Assembly (NCBI GenBank): GCA_020161835.1 | Contig: JAIUNL010000016.1 | Location: 1-64,000 of the forward strand | DNA length: 64,000 bases | Direction: 5' to 3' | From: Bacteroidota bacterium | GTDB taxonomy: Bacteria; Bacteroidota; JABWAT01 | In this document: piece after piece, positions 1 to 8,512 of the stretch | Numbering within the stretch: position 1 is the first letter of the stretch | How the letters are laid out: every line of letters starts with the position of its first letter | Made by a program: the position numbers and the translations under genes | Notes under the pieces: model-generated | The model's database searches: none | What the model was told of the DNA's origin: nothing | The model's input: only the letters and a program-made list of their open reading frames with translations

Positions 1-67
1 CTCCCTTCTTCAGACGGGCTGCTGCTGTCTTCTTAAATGCTTCAAAATCAAACGGTTGCTTTTCCAT
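1..67 (-). CDS. Transposase N-terminus, possibly IS256/mutator family (partial)
   Basis: The first 22 codons of a minus-strand gene are visible; the rest lies beyond the window edge. The peptide starts MEKQPFDFEAFKKTAAARLK. An AAAGGA ribosome binding site sits about nine bases upstream of the ATG. A short start with a PFDFEAFK-like stretch recalls IS256-type (mutator) transposases, but 22 residues cannot prove this. If correct, an insertion sequence end should lie between here and about position 130, next to the PEGA-FISUMP gene at 318. Confidence 0.4.
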   Translation of the reverse strand, partial: MEKQPFDFEAFKKTAAARLKKG

Positions 68-274
68 GTGTTGTTGTCCTTTCTTTTTACGAAGTTCGGA
101 CTTTGACACACTTTATTGAACACTCTCGACTTCCCACCCCAGCATGTCGATAATTTCATCATTATTTTTGTTCTTTAGTGAGAAGGGCACCTCTAACTTT
201 TTCAACCAGAGACATCTCACCTGACGATGTCATGACCAGTCAAAGAAAAACCGAGCTTGATTCCCATCCGTTTA

Positions 275-317
275 TTGGATATTTTTTATTTTCTTTGAAT
301 TTTGCTCAGGTTACCAA
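275..317 (+). promoter_or_regulatory. Leader shared with the paralogue at 27630
   Basis: These 43 bases directly before the ATG of the 318 gene match the 43 bases before the ATG of the paralogue at 27630 at 40 positions by eye. The block is T-rich and contains TTTGAATTTTGCTCAGG, with the CAGG region near the usual ribosome binding position. The duplication therefore carried promoter or translation signals along with the coding region. I cannot place an exact promoter. Confidence 0.55.
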
Positions 318-2180
318 ATGAAATTCTACCTTATCGCCTTAACGCTTATTTTTCCGTCCCTCCTTTTTTCCCAGTCCCTCAAGGAATTTGACCTTCAGGA
401 AATGAGTGAGCAGCAGATTCCGGTTTTTGTTGAACATCCCAACGAAGCAGCACTCATTTTTTATACCGCCATCAACGGGTTTACTGTCCAGTCTAGTACA
501 GGTGGTATTGTTAAAATTGAAAGTGAAACCTCTAAAGTTATTGTATTTGTGAAACCTGAACGGCAGATTTTGACCTTAAAGGCTCCAGGCTTTTTTGAGA
601 AAAAACTGGTGATGGAATCCCTTTCTTCCAAAGAGGCTAAATTTTACAAATTGAATCAGATTGAAGTCGCCTACAGTCCTGAAAAGGGAAGTTTTCTAAT
701 TAACACTGACCCGGAAGGTTGCATGCTGAAAATTGACGGAATGCCATCTTTTAAGCAATTCACCCCATTTGAACTATATGATTACGAAGCAAAAAAATAC
801 CGGATTAGTTTGGTGAAGCCTGATTATTTCCCAATAGACACCCTGATTGAAATCAGGAGGGGGTTAAAACAATCCAAGATGTTCAGACTCAGAGTCATGT
901 TCGGGATAATTTCCTTAAAGGCACCCGCTCCTGTTAAGGTTAAAATAAATGATCTGGAACTTGATGTGGGCAACGAGTTTATGAATCAAAAACTCAGAGA
1001 AGGTGAGTATCTGCTTACCGTAAATGATTTCAGGTTTGATCCCTATCAGGAAACGTTCAGAATTCAGGCCGGCGAGATGAAAGTTGATGAATTACCGTTA
1101 GTAAAACGGGTTGGATTTTTGAAGTTCAACCATGCTGATGCGTTAGAGTTTAGTGTTAACGGGAAGGCGATGGATAAAAAGCCCGGGATGCAGGTAATTG
1201 AGTTTTATGAAGGAAATTTTGAGTTACAGATAAAGCGCGCTGGGTTTCAACCCGTATCCTTTCCCTTTTCTATAAAAAAAGGAGCAATTGTTTCCTTTGA
1301 ACCTGTATTTAAATCTGTCCTTATCCCGATTACAATTACAACACAGCCGGAAGGGGCAACGGTCACTCTTTTCAGAAACGGTGAACCTCAGGTTCTTGGC
1401 TTCACTCCCCTTAAAGATGAGTTGACAGTTGGCAAAGTTGAATTTCTGGTAAGAAATGCTGGTTACCACGATTTTAAGTTTTCTGCCGAAATTGAGGAGG
1501 GAAAGCCTTTTACCCGTTCAATTGATTTGCAAGAAATAAAATCAAAGTTTAGCACCGCAGAAGTGGAAAAAAGTAAACCTGTTATTTATCCAACCGGCCA
1601 GCTTTTTGATATTTGCGGAAATTTTTACCAAACGGTTGTTATCGGGGATCAGGAATGGACCGTCGAGAATTTGAGAACAACCAAATTCAATGATGGAACA
1701 GAAATACAGAAAATTACTGACGGAAACGAGTGGAAAAACGACAGAACCGGTGCATATTGCACTTATAATAACAGAGGCGAGTTTGCTGATTCAGTCGGAC
1801 TCCTGTATAATTATTTCGCAGTTGAAACAGGTGAACTTGCGCCGGAAAATGGTGGCTGGCGGGTACCAACTGAAGCAGACTGGGAAAAATTAATCCTCGC
1901 GGCAGGAGGAGATTCGGCTGCCTTGAACCTGAAATCCAAGCTCGGTTGGCCAGGAAAAGGAAACGGAACCAATAATTTTGGATTTTCAGGTCTTCCTGGG
2001 GGCTGGCGAAGCAGCAATTCGTTTTTTCATTATGGCAAAACAGGAAACTGGTGGACAGCAACTGAAAGTAATTCTGAAATGAGCAAGGTGGTGATCATGG
2101 ACTATCGTTTCAGTGCCGTTGAAAAAGACAGCTACCCTAAATTTAATGGTTTCTCGATCCGTTTAGTCAGGGATCGGTGA
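318..2180 (+). CDS. Secreted PEGA-repeat protein with C-terminal FISUMP domain
   Basis: The 620-residue protein has a signal peptide (about residues 1-19, ending FSQ). A roughly 95-residue N-terminal domain follows, with the signature DLQEMSEQQIPVFVEHPNEA that recurs in all large paralogues here. PEGA-like beta domains are recognisable near residues 126-178 (DPEGCMLKIDG) and 340-393 (QPEGATVTLFRNG), with two related modules between them. A FISUMP domain starts near residue 428 (VVIGDQEWTVENLRTTKFND) and ends FSIRLVRDR. PEGA domains are usually surface or cell-wall modules, and FISUMP domains are lectin-fold-like surface domains. Export and a surface role are inferred; no enzymatic motif is visible. 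It is the most divergent FISUMP copy in the set (NWWTATES instead of NWWSS), and it lies 25 kb from the main cluster. Confidence 0.8.
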   Translation: MKFYLIALTLIFPSLLFSQSLKEFDLQEMSEQQIPVFVEHPNEAALIFYTAINGFTVQSSTGGIVKIESETSKVIVFVKPERQILTLKAPGFFEKKLVMESLSSKEAKFYKLNQIEVAYSPEKGSFLINTDPEGCMLKIDGMPSFKQFTPFELYDYEAKKYRISLVKPDYFPIDTLIEIRRGLKQSKMFRLRVMFGIISLKAPAPVKVKINDLELDVGNEFMNQKLREGEYLLTVNDFRFDPYQETFRIQAGEMKVDELPLVKRVGFLKFNHADALEFSVNGKAMDKKPGMQVIEFYEGNFELQIKRAGFQPVSFPFSIKKGAIVSFEPVFKSVLIPITITTQPEGATVTLFRNGEPQVLGFTPLKDELTVGKVEFLVRNAGYHDFKFSAEIEEGKPFTRSIDLQEIKSKFSTAEVEKSKPVIYPTGQLFDICGNFYQTVVIGDQEWTVENLRTTKFNDGTEIQKITDGNEWKNDRTGAYCTYNNRGEFADSVGLLYNYFAVETGELAPENGGWRVPTEADWEKLILAAGGDSAALNLKSKLGWPGKGNGTNNFGFSGLPGGWRSSNSFFHYGKTGNWWTATESNSEMSKVVIMDYRFSAVEKDSYPKFNGFSIRLVRDR

Positions 2181-2427
2181 TCTCTTTATAGAATTATTTT
2201 GCGATAAGTACCGGAAAGTGGTGTTTTTCGCAAATATTCTCCCCGAACAAAATCTAAAGCATATCCATTTCCCGATAAAACTTGCAGTTAGGAAACCGCA
2301 CAATGGGCGATTGAAAAGCTCTTTGAAAGATCAAAATTAATAAAGTTCTAAGTTAGCAAATTTGGCATTACCCTTAACCTTGATTAATATTGAAAATACC
2401 GAATTATAAAATCGATGGAATCTACCA

Positions 2428-4515
2428 ATGAAAAATCCTTCCATATTCTACAGTAACTTATTCATTTTATTGTTGTTCCTTTTGCCGTTTTCCTGCAAAG
2501 AAGCACCTTCTGATGCTCCCGAGTTGGTTTCAAAAATTACCGGAAAAGTAACAGATGGAAAAACCAACTCCCCGTTAACCGGAGTTCAAATTACGACCAA
2601 CCCCGTTACATCCTCCGTGATAACCGGACAAGATGGAAATTATACCATTTCAGGCGTTTCTACTGGACAATATGTCGTTACTGCTAAAAAAAGCGGATAT
2701 AATGACAATACAACAAATGTAAATGTGGTAGAAGGTAAAACTGTAAATGCTGATATCCAGCTTATTGAAGAAGGATCAGAATTACAGGTTTCAACATTGA
2801 CACTCGATTATGATACAGGACTTACCAACTTAACTTTCACCATAACCAATAAAACTAAAGTGGGTACCGTAACCTGGCAGGCTGAAGCCAACCAACCCTG
2901 GGTAACGGTTTCACCAAAGAATGGAACCACAACGTCTGAAAGTGATGTCATTTCAGTTTCAATATCCAGAACAGATCTGGCTTACGGTAATTATTCAGGC
3001 CTGATCAGCGTAAGTTCTGACTATGGCTCAAAACAAATCAGTGTGGTAATGGTGGTTCAAAACCCAAGTGCACCCCAATTAAGCGTGATTCCGACAACGG
3101 TTGATTTTGGAACTGCAAACAACAATCAAATTATTTCAGTAAAAAACACCGGGACGGGAAACCTGAACTGGACAGCAAGTGCCAGTGTGAGCTGGATTTT
3201 GGTTTCTAAAACCTCAGGAACGACAACTTCGAACAGCCCGACAAATCTCACCGTATCAGTTAATAAATCAGGTCTTACTGCAAATAATTACGAAGGGTTA
3301 CTCCTTTTCGAATCAAATGGTGGAAACCAATCCATTTTGGTAAAAATGGCCGTTGAATCTGGAACATTGAATGCTCCCACGCTTCAGTTAATTGGAACAC
3401 CTTCCAAAACCAGTATTGGTATAGGGTGGACCAAAATCACGGATTCCAATTTTGGACAATACAAAATCTTTCGGTCTATTATTCCTGGGGTTACTGAAAG
3501 CTCCACTCTGGTTACCACCGTAACCCAAAGTGACGCTAATACCTTTACTGACAACAATCTGAGTAATGGAACCGCTTATTACTACCGGGTCTTTGTTTAC
3601 AACAAAGCAGGTGTTGGTAGTGGCAGTAATGAAGTCAGCGCCTCGACCCAAAAACAATTAGGAACGTGGGTTGCAACCACTACAATACCAAATGTCTCTT
3701 ATAGTTACTTAACACCAAACTCACTTTTTGCACTTTCAGAAACTGATGTCTGGTTCGTGTTCAGTAATGAAATCTGGCACTATAACGGTACATCCTGGAG
3801 TAAGAATTTTACAATTACTGGTGGAAGTCTAGGATCCGTATGGGCAATTAACTCCAACCTTGTTTATGCTATTGGTTCATCAGGAACAATCTATAAATAT
3901 AATGGGGTGACCTGGTCAAAAGTCACGACAACTGTAATTGGAACAAGTAATCTCTATGACATGGTTGCGACTTCTGACAAAGATATTTGGGTAAGTGGAT
4001 ATAGCGCTTTTTTCCATTTTGATGGAACAACGTGGACTAAATTTTCAGTTTCTGCATCTTATATTGTAGACATGGATATAATTTCCTCAGATAACATTTG
4101 GGCGACAGATAATGGCGGCACGATTTTTAAATACAATAGCGTAGGATGGGCTTTAATAGAGGGTATTAATAAAACTTATTTTTCCACAATTCAAGCCATC
4201 TCAAATAATGATGTATGGGTATCAAATAATTATCAACGTTCAGGATTATTTCATTATGATGGCAATTCCTTTTCGGGTGATTATAAGCTTTCATCAGGGT
4301 CGACTTATAGTGAAAGGAATACAATTGAAATGATTTCAAGTAATGAGGGCTGGTCATCATTTAGTGATTATACAAAATTATCTTATTTCGATGGCAACCA
4401 ATGGTCTGATGTGACATCCCCAATATCAAGTTCAGTTTATTGTATCAAAATGCTCAATAGCAAAAACGGCTGGGCAGTTGGTGGTGGCGGGCAAATTTTG
4501 AGGTATAAAGAATGA
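2428..4515 (+). CDS. Lipoprotein with carboxypeptidase-regulatory-like, BACON, FN3 and propeller-like regions
   Basis: The 695-residue protein has a hydrophobic signal peptide and a lipobox-like LLPFSC, so the mature N-terminus is probably the lipidated Cys23. Residues about 37-115 are a carboxypeptidase-regulatory-like domain (GKVTDGKTNSPLTGVQITT). Two BACON-like beta domains follow (about 118-210 and 215-312; note WVTVSPKNGTT and WILVSKTSGTT). Residues about 320-405 form a fibronectin type III domain. The C-terminal third repeats short blocks with the pattern NDVW...G...YNG..W, which suggests a beta-propeller. BACON domains are common in Bacteroidota extracellular binding proteins, so a surface binding role is the likely inference. 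Its stop codon overlaps the next start (ATGA), so the pair is co-translated. Confidence 0.75.
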   Translation: MKNPSIFYSNLFILLLFLLPFSCKEAPSDAPELVSKITGKVTDGKTNSPLTGVQITTNPVTSSVITGQDGNYTISGVSTGQYVVTAKKSGYNDNTTNVNVVEGKTVNADIQLIEEGSELQVSTLTLDYDTGLTNLTFTITNKTKVGTVTWQAEANQPWVTVSPKNGTTTSESDVISVSISRTDLAYGNYSGLISVSSDYGSKQISVVMVVQNPSAPQLSVIPTTVDFGTANNNQIISVKNTGTGNLNWTASASVSWILVSKTSGTTTSNSPTNLTVSVNKSGLTANNYEGLLLFESNGGNQSILVKMAVESGTLNAPTLQLIGTPSKTSIGIGWTKITDSNFGQYKIFRSIIPGVTESSTLVTTVTQSDANTFTDNNLSNGTAYYYRVFVYNKAGVGSGSNEVSASTQKQLGTWVATTTIPNVSYSYLTPNSLFALSETDVWFVFSNEIWHYNGTSWSKNFTITGGSLGSVWAINSNLVYAIGSSGTIYKYNGVTWSKVTTTVIGTSNLYDMVATSDKDIWVSGYSAFFHFDGTTWTKFSVSASYIVDMDIISSDNIWATDNGGTIFKYNSVGWALIEGINKTYFSTIQAISNNDVWVSNNYQRSGLFHYDGNSFSGDYKLSSGSTYSERNTIEMISSNEGWSSFSDYTKLSYFDGNQWSDVTSPISSSVYCIKMLNSKNGWAVGGGGQILRYKE

Positions 4516-5297
4516 GAACCAAGTTCATATTTTTTCTGATTAGTTTTTCGTCACTTTGTCTGGCACAACCCATTTGGGTTTCAAGGGTACCAGAAGGATT
4601 TGAAAATAATTACTTTACGGGAAGAGGGGTAAGTTCAACTTCGCTGGTTGAGGCAGAACAGGCTGCCTTGGTTAACGCTGTTTCAGAAGCTATTCAAAAT
4701 AAATCGATAACGATTCAGGTGAATAAATCTCTTCATTCTGTCACAAGAGAAACAACTAATGATTTTTATCAGGCAGATGAACTGGTTAAAGAAATCAATA
4801 TTTATGGAGAATCTCAAACCCTTACTGGCTTAAAACGGGTTGAAACCTACTATGAAAACAACAGGGGTCTTTATGAAGCCTGGGTTTTGATTTCATTTCC
4901 TAAGATAAATCCAACCGAACCACCCACAACATCCAGCCAAATATGGAGATCTTTTCTGTTACCGGGTTGGGGTCAGATTCACACCAACCAAACCTGGAAA
5001 GGATTATTTTTTACCGTTGCAACCTTGTCAGGGGTGACAGGTGGGGTCGTTTTTGATCAGTTAAGCAAAGACTCAAAAATTAAAGCTTCAGGATCCCGTA
5101 CTCAGGCAAGACGTGATTTTTTCAATGATGAAACCAAGAACTTCAATACAATAAGTAAAATTGCATTTATTTCTGCCGGTGTACTTTATATCTGGAATGT
5201 TACCGATGCAATTACAGTAAAACCAGATGAATGGCTGTATGTGGATCTAAAGCTTGAAGGAAACAAATGGGTTGCAGGGATTACGGTTCAGTTTTGA
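4512..5297 (+). CDS. Secreted LPP20-like protein with DUF5683-like region
   Basis: The 261-residue protein has a signal peptide ending in CLAQ. Residues about 20-130 resemble LPP20-type domains, which begin with a W-V..VP..F...YFTG pattern and contain Ala-rich segments such as AEQAALVNAVSEA. Residues about 145 onward carry the SFLLPGWGQIHTNQTWKG motif typical of DUF5683, plus a hydrophobic stretch near 165-180 and another near 215-230, so the C-terminus is probably membrane-associated. The start overlaps the stop of the upstream lipoprotein by four bases. The function is unknown. Other LPP20-like proteins lie at 32365 and 33220, suggesting a shared theme with the PEGA-FISUMP genes. Confidence 0.65.
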   Translation: MRTKFIFFLISFSSLCLAQPIWVSRVPEGFENNYFTGRGVSSTSLVEAEQAALVNAVSEAIQNKSITIQVNKSLHSVTRETTNDFYQADELVKEINIYGESQTLTGLKRVETYYENNRGLYEAWVLISFPKINPTEPPTTSSQIWRSFLLPGWGQIHTNQTWKGLFFTVATLSGVTGGVVFDQLSKDSKIKASGSRTQARRDFFNDETKNFNTISKIAFISAGVLYIWNVTDAITVKPDEWLYVDLKLEGNKWVAGITVQF

Positions 5298-5599
5298 AAG
5301 TTTGTTTTTTAACCAACACAAAAGATGTGTCTTAACCACCTTTTTAATATACCTACAGCTCCTGCTTCTCTATCAACTTCTTCTTGTTTTTCTTAAAATT
5401 TCTACTTTAATCTGAAAAAATAAAATACGTTTGATAAATCAAAAGCCCTCCGGGTGAATACTTACGAATGCTTTGAAATGGGTGTTAAATTTACCAGGGA
5501 AGGAATTGATACATTATTTTTAAAAATTGGTATGCAGAACCGTTGACACTGTTTAGAAAAACCAGTATGATTCCACTGTATAAAATTTCAGGGGAAAAG
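5298..5599. other. Intergenic, no feature recognised
   Basis: About 300 AT-rich bases separate the LPP20-like gene from the unknown gene upstream of the iterons. I see no hairpin, repeat or short gene worth calling. The downstream frame is open from a TTG at 5543, so part of this stretch could be coding if a more upstream start is used. Confidence 0.4.
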
Positions 5600-6154
5600 A
5601 TGATTAGAAAACAAGAACGTCCGGAATTACTTCCAGGGGACTGTAAATACGACGAAAATATTAAGGCTCAGATTCGCTCTTATAAGGTTTATAAGGATGA
5701 TTTATTTCTTCAATATTTTCTTGGATTTGAGCAAATTGCTCTATATCACCACGAGAAACCTTCCTTTTCATTTTATGAGGATGGTATATTAAAAATTGTC
5801 ACACTAAACGGAATGCTCCGGTCAATTTACATGTCAAAATCTGAGGAAAAGGATGAATCCATTAAATTCTCAAAAGAATTAATAGACAAAATTCGCTACA
5901 ATGTTATTCTGGCCTCATTGTATCAAGTTTTCCAGAGGGATAATGGGGGACTGGCTTATCATAAGGATTCCTGTTTTGCAGCTTTAAAAGGAATTGGGTT
6001 CGATTTTTCATTGTGTTATTCCCATGGGAAAATATACGACCAAATCGTACTGGATTTCGCAAGACATATTAGAATAATACTCAATCCAATAACTGTACGT
6101 GTTCCCAGATTCGAAAATGATATCCAAAATAGGTTTGTACCCCTCCTGAATTAA
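5600..6154 (+). CDS. Hypothetical protein upstream of the plasmid origin
   Basis: I do not recognise this 184-residue protein. It is charged and soluble-looking, without a signal peptide or membrane segment. I chose the ATG at 5600 because AGGGGAAAAG lies just before it. An in-frame ATG at 5567 and a TTG at 5543 are possible but have no ribosome binding site. A Cys and several aromatic residues lie in the middle (KDSCFAALKGIGFDFSLCYS). It sits directly before the iteron array and Rep gene, in the same orientation, so a plasmid maintenance role is possible but unproven. Confidence 0.55.
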   Translation: MIRKQERPELLPGDCKYDENIKAQIRSYKVYKDDLFLQYFLGFEQIALYHHEKPSFSFYEDGILKIVTLNGMLRSIYMSKSEEKDESIKFSKELIDKIRYNVILASLYQVFQRDNGGLAYHKDSCFAALKGIGFDFSLCYSHGKIYDQIVLDFARHIRIILNPITVRVPRFENDIQNRFVPLLN

Positions 6155-6250
6155 ATTAGAATCCCGTATACTCTCTTTTAATTATATTTAAATCTTTTAT
6201 ATCTTTTAAGTGGGCTGTAAACCATATAATAATAATAACATGCGATGAAA

Positions 6251-6661
6251 TCAGGTGTGTTTCTTTGGTGCCATCCGGTGTGCCTGTTAGGTGAAACAGG
6301 TGTGTGAGTCTGGTGATAAAAGGTGTAAAGATTAGGTGTTGGTGTAAAGATTAGGTGTTTCGAAAAAGGGTTAAAACTGCGAAAAGGTGTAGAAAATAGG
6401 TGCCTGTTATATGTCCAGGTGTGAAGATTGGGTGTTTAGGTGTAGAGAATAGGTGCTAAAAGAGTATAATGAACCCCGATTACACCTAAAGATTACACCT
6501 GCTGGCCTGAAAACGACCCGAAAAGCACCAGTTAACACCTTATTTATACACCATAGCACCTAAAATATACACCGACTTACACCAAATTTGGGGAACAACT
6601 CGAGTTTAATGGCAATTTTAAAATACCTCACGAGTAATTGCACCTAAAGTACACACCTTTC
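6251..6661. repeat. Iteron array at a plasmid replication origin
   Basis: About 400 bases before the Rep gene are packed with the pentamer GGTGT (or GGTGC) and its complement. The clearest units are pairs such as AGGTGTAAAGATTAGGTGT at 6321-6338, with near copies at 6341, 6385, 6417 and 6438. The two half-sites lie about 13 bases apart start to start. All copies up to about 6457 read on the plus strand. From about 6480 to 6660 the same motif appears on the minus strand (ACACCT, CACC). The array therefore converges on an AT-rich centre near 6460-6480. Iterons bound by Rep_3 initiators are the known explanation for such arrays next to rep genes. Confidence 0.8.
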
Positions 6662-6712
6662 TTTTTTGGAAATCTACTTTCAGAATAATTTCAAATTTGT
6701 TACCTTTTATCA

Positions 6713-7735
6713 ATGGAAAAAGCAGAAAAAATTCAGAAGTTTAAAAATGCCGTTGTTGTTAGAAAGGCCAATGACCTTGCAACTGCAGATTTTTTATACA
6801 AAGAAAGCCTGGATGAGGTCACGAGTCGGTTATCTGTAACTGAAATGAAGCTTTTAGATCTGATGATTTCCAAAACAGAAGCTGTTGATGATGGTGATGC
6901 AAGGTCGGTAACCGTAAAAGAATTTGCCAGATCCTTCGATATTAACAGTCAGAATATTTATACCATTGTCCGAAGCGCTGCCATTAACTTCAGTACGTCT
7001 GTAATTGAAATCAAAGATGGCCTGGATGGTGGTAAAGATTCCTTCCACCGTATCAATATTTTCTCGGAGATCAGTTACCTGAGCCGGGAAGGAATGATGA
7101 TTTACCGGTTCAATCAATCCATTCTTCCGCTTATATCCAACCTGAGAAGCAAATATTACTCTTATTCACTGGATCAGATCAAAAACCTGAAATCCCAGGC
7201 ATCCATCCGGCTGTTCAATATGCTGAGTCAGTGGAAAAACATGAGCCATGTTAAGTTCCGGGTTGATAACATGATCAGAATCATGTGTACCGAGAATATT
7301 CCGTACAAGGAGTTTAAAAGGGCTTACCTCAACAAAGCGGTTGATGAAATCAATTTGAAGACCAGCATGGAAACTTCCTTTCTGGAAGAAAAAAAGGGAA
7401 ATAAAGTTGTTTCGCTTTTCTTTTCAATAAAGGAGAAAAAACCTTCAGCATCTACCGATCAACCGATGTCGCCTTATCCTGATCATCGGGTTGAGGGAAA
7501 GCTGGTATCTGAGGCTATCCGCACGCAAATCGATCAGATTGAGCTTGTCAGATACTTTCATAAATGTATCAATGATGAAGAACATTTTTTTGTCAAGGAT
7601 ATGATTGCTGCAAAGTATGGACCTCTGTATGAGTTTTCCGCAAACGATATTCTCGGGATTCTCGAAAAAAACCCGATGGTTCGTGGAATATTGATTCCGT
7701 ATTTAAGAGCAAACGGCGTCAATCTGGAGTATTAG
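6713..7735 (+). CDS. Plasmid replication initiator, Rep_3 superfamily
   Basis: This 340-residue protein matches the Rep_3 (RepB/RepE-like) layout of two winged-helix domains. The first spans about residues 30-140 and starts LSVTEMKLLDLMISK. The second spans about 145-240 and contains YSLDQIKNLKSQASIRLFNMLSQWKN, a characteristic stretch where the recognition helix lies. A 100-residue tail of unknown role follows. Such proteins bind iterons and open the origin, and as dimers often repress their own promoter. The iteron array immediately upstream supports both roles. No partition gene lies directly downstream; parA is 3 kb away on the other strand. The protein is somewhat longer than typical members (about 250-330 residues). 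Confidence 0.88.
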   Translation: MEKAEKIQKFKNAVVVRKANDLATADFLYKESLDEVTSRLSVTEMKLLDLMISKTEAVDDGDARSVTVKEFARSFDINSQNIYTIVRSAAINFSTSVIEIKDGLDGGKDSFHRINIFSEISYLSREGMMIYRFNQSILPLISNLRSKYYSYSLDQIKNLKSQASIRLFNMLSQWKNMSHVKFRVDNMIRIMCTENIPYKEFKRAYLNKAVDEINLKTSMETSFLEEKKGNKVVSLFFSIKEKKPSASTDQPMSPYPDHRVEGKLVSEAIRTQIDQIELVRYFHKCINDEEHFFVKDMIAAKYGPLYEFSANDILGILEKNPMVRGILIPYLRANGVNLEY

Positions 7736-7800
7736 TCAGATATTTAATGCGTATATAATATATCTTATGTAAAGTAGTGTAGAATACATTCCTTTTGGTC

Positions 7801-7830
7801 ATAATACCTCTGAACACAAGGAGGTATTAT
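7801..7830 (+). promoter_or_regulatory. Perfect inverted repeat covering the ribosome binding site
   Basis: ATAATACCTC (7801-7810) and GAGGTATTAT (7821-7830) are perfect 10-base complements with a 10-base loop, ending directly before the ATG at 7831. The right arm contains the AAGGAGG ribosome binding site. In RNA the hairpin would hide the binding site; as DNA it could be a dimeric repressor operator. Either reading implies tight control of the small gene that follows. Confidence 0.75.
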
Positions 7831-8082
7831 ATGAATGTCCGGCATATTCGATTTGCTATTATTGATTTGTCCCAGTTATTGATCGTTGTATATCCGCAGT
7901 ACTGGATTCTGATCATTGTTGTTGCCGTTTTTGCGGATAACTTCAAAGAGATGTCGCTGCGGGAAATACGATTCAGGTATAAGCTTTTAAATGCAGAGTT
8001 AGATTCCCACCCAACAGTAAAACCGGCTATTGATTCTTACGTTCGAAAGATGAAAAGTAAAAAGCACAACCCCTTTTTTTAA
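7831..8082 (+). CDS. Small membrane-associated protein, unknown
   Basis: The 83-residue protein begins MNVRHIRFAI after a strong AAGGAGG site. I chose this start over the GTG at 7795 for that reason. Residues about 8-38 are strongly hydrophobic (LLIVVYPQYWILIIVVAVFA), enough for one membrane span. The basic C-terminus ends KMKSKKHNPFF and is probably cytoplasmic. It sits downstream of rep in the same direction. A copy-number, toxin-like or membrane-anchoring role is possible, but nothing identifies it. Confidence 0.6.
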   Translation: MNVRHIRFAIIDLSQLLIVVYPQYWILIIVVAVFADNFKEMSLREIRFRYKLLNAELDSHPTVKPAIDSYVRKMKSKKHNPFF

Positions 8083-8512
8083 ACTTACCTCTCTATTTTC
8101 TCCTCTTTTTTTACGCTTGTTGACTGCGACCGATTGGTTAGTAAGTTGTCTGAAAAGTTCATCTTTGGATTAGGATAACCATGGCTGCAATTTATTGCTG
8201 ATGTCGAACGGAACATAAAAGCCAATTTCTAAATTGAGGTCGGCCGAATGGCATAATCGGATTCTCTAACCGCTTTTCTTTTACTAACACTTCCCTTCCC
8301 TTTTGTCTTTACCAAAATTATATATTCCATGACCTGGTCTTGGATCCACATGTGGTTAGGGATAGAAATGGGCTTTATTCCAAAGAAATTCAAAACCAAT
8401 TATTAATCAAGCCCGCCTCACCGTCAGTAAACGCCATTCTTCACCTGATTGAAATTCCGGTTGGATGATAGAACGTCGATTTATTGTAGGGCATAAAGAT
8501 CGCGGAGCAATC
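8083..8512. other. Intergenic before tnpB, no clear element end
   Basis: About 430 bases without a convincing gene. I looked for the left end of an IS200/IS605-type element and saw no clear hairpin like the one downstream of tnpB. The tnpB frame is open from an ATG at 8465, but the family-like start is at 8513. Confidence 0.4.

Noticed and set aside
6251-6661. Short regularly spaced repeats resembling a CRISPR array
   Set aside because: Units are only about 5-19 bases, occur in both orientations and sit before a Rep_3 gene, which fits iterons.
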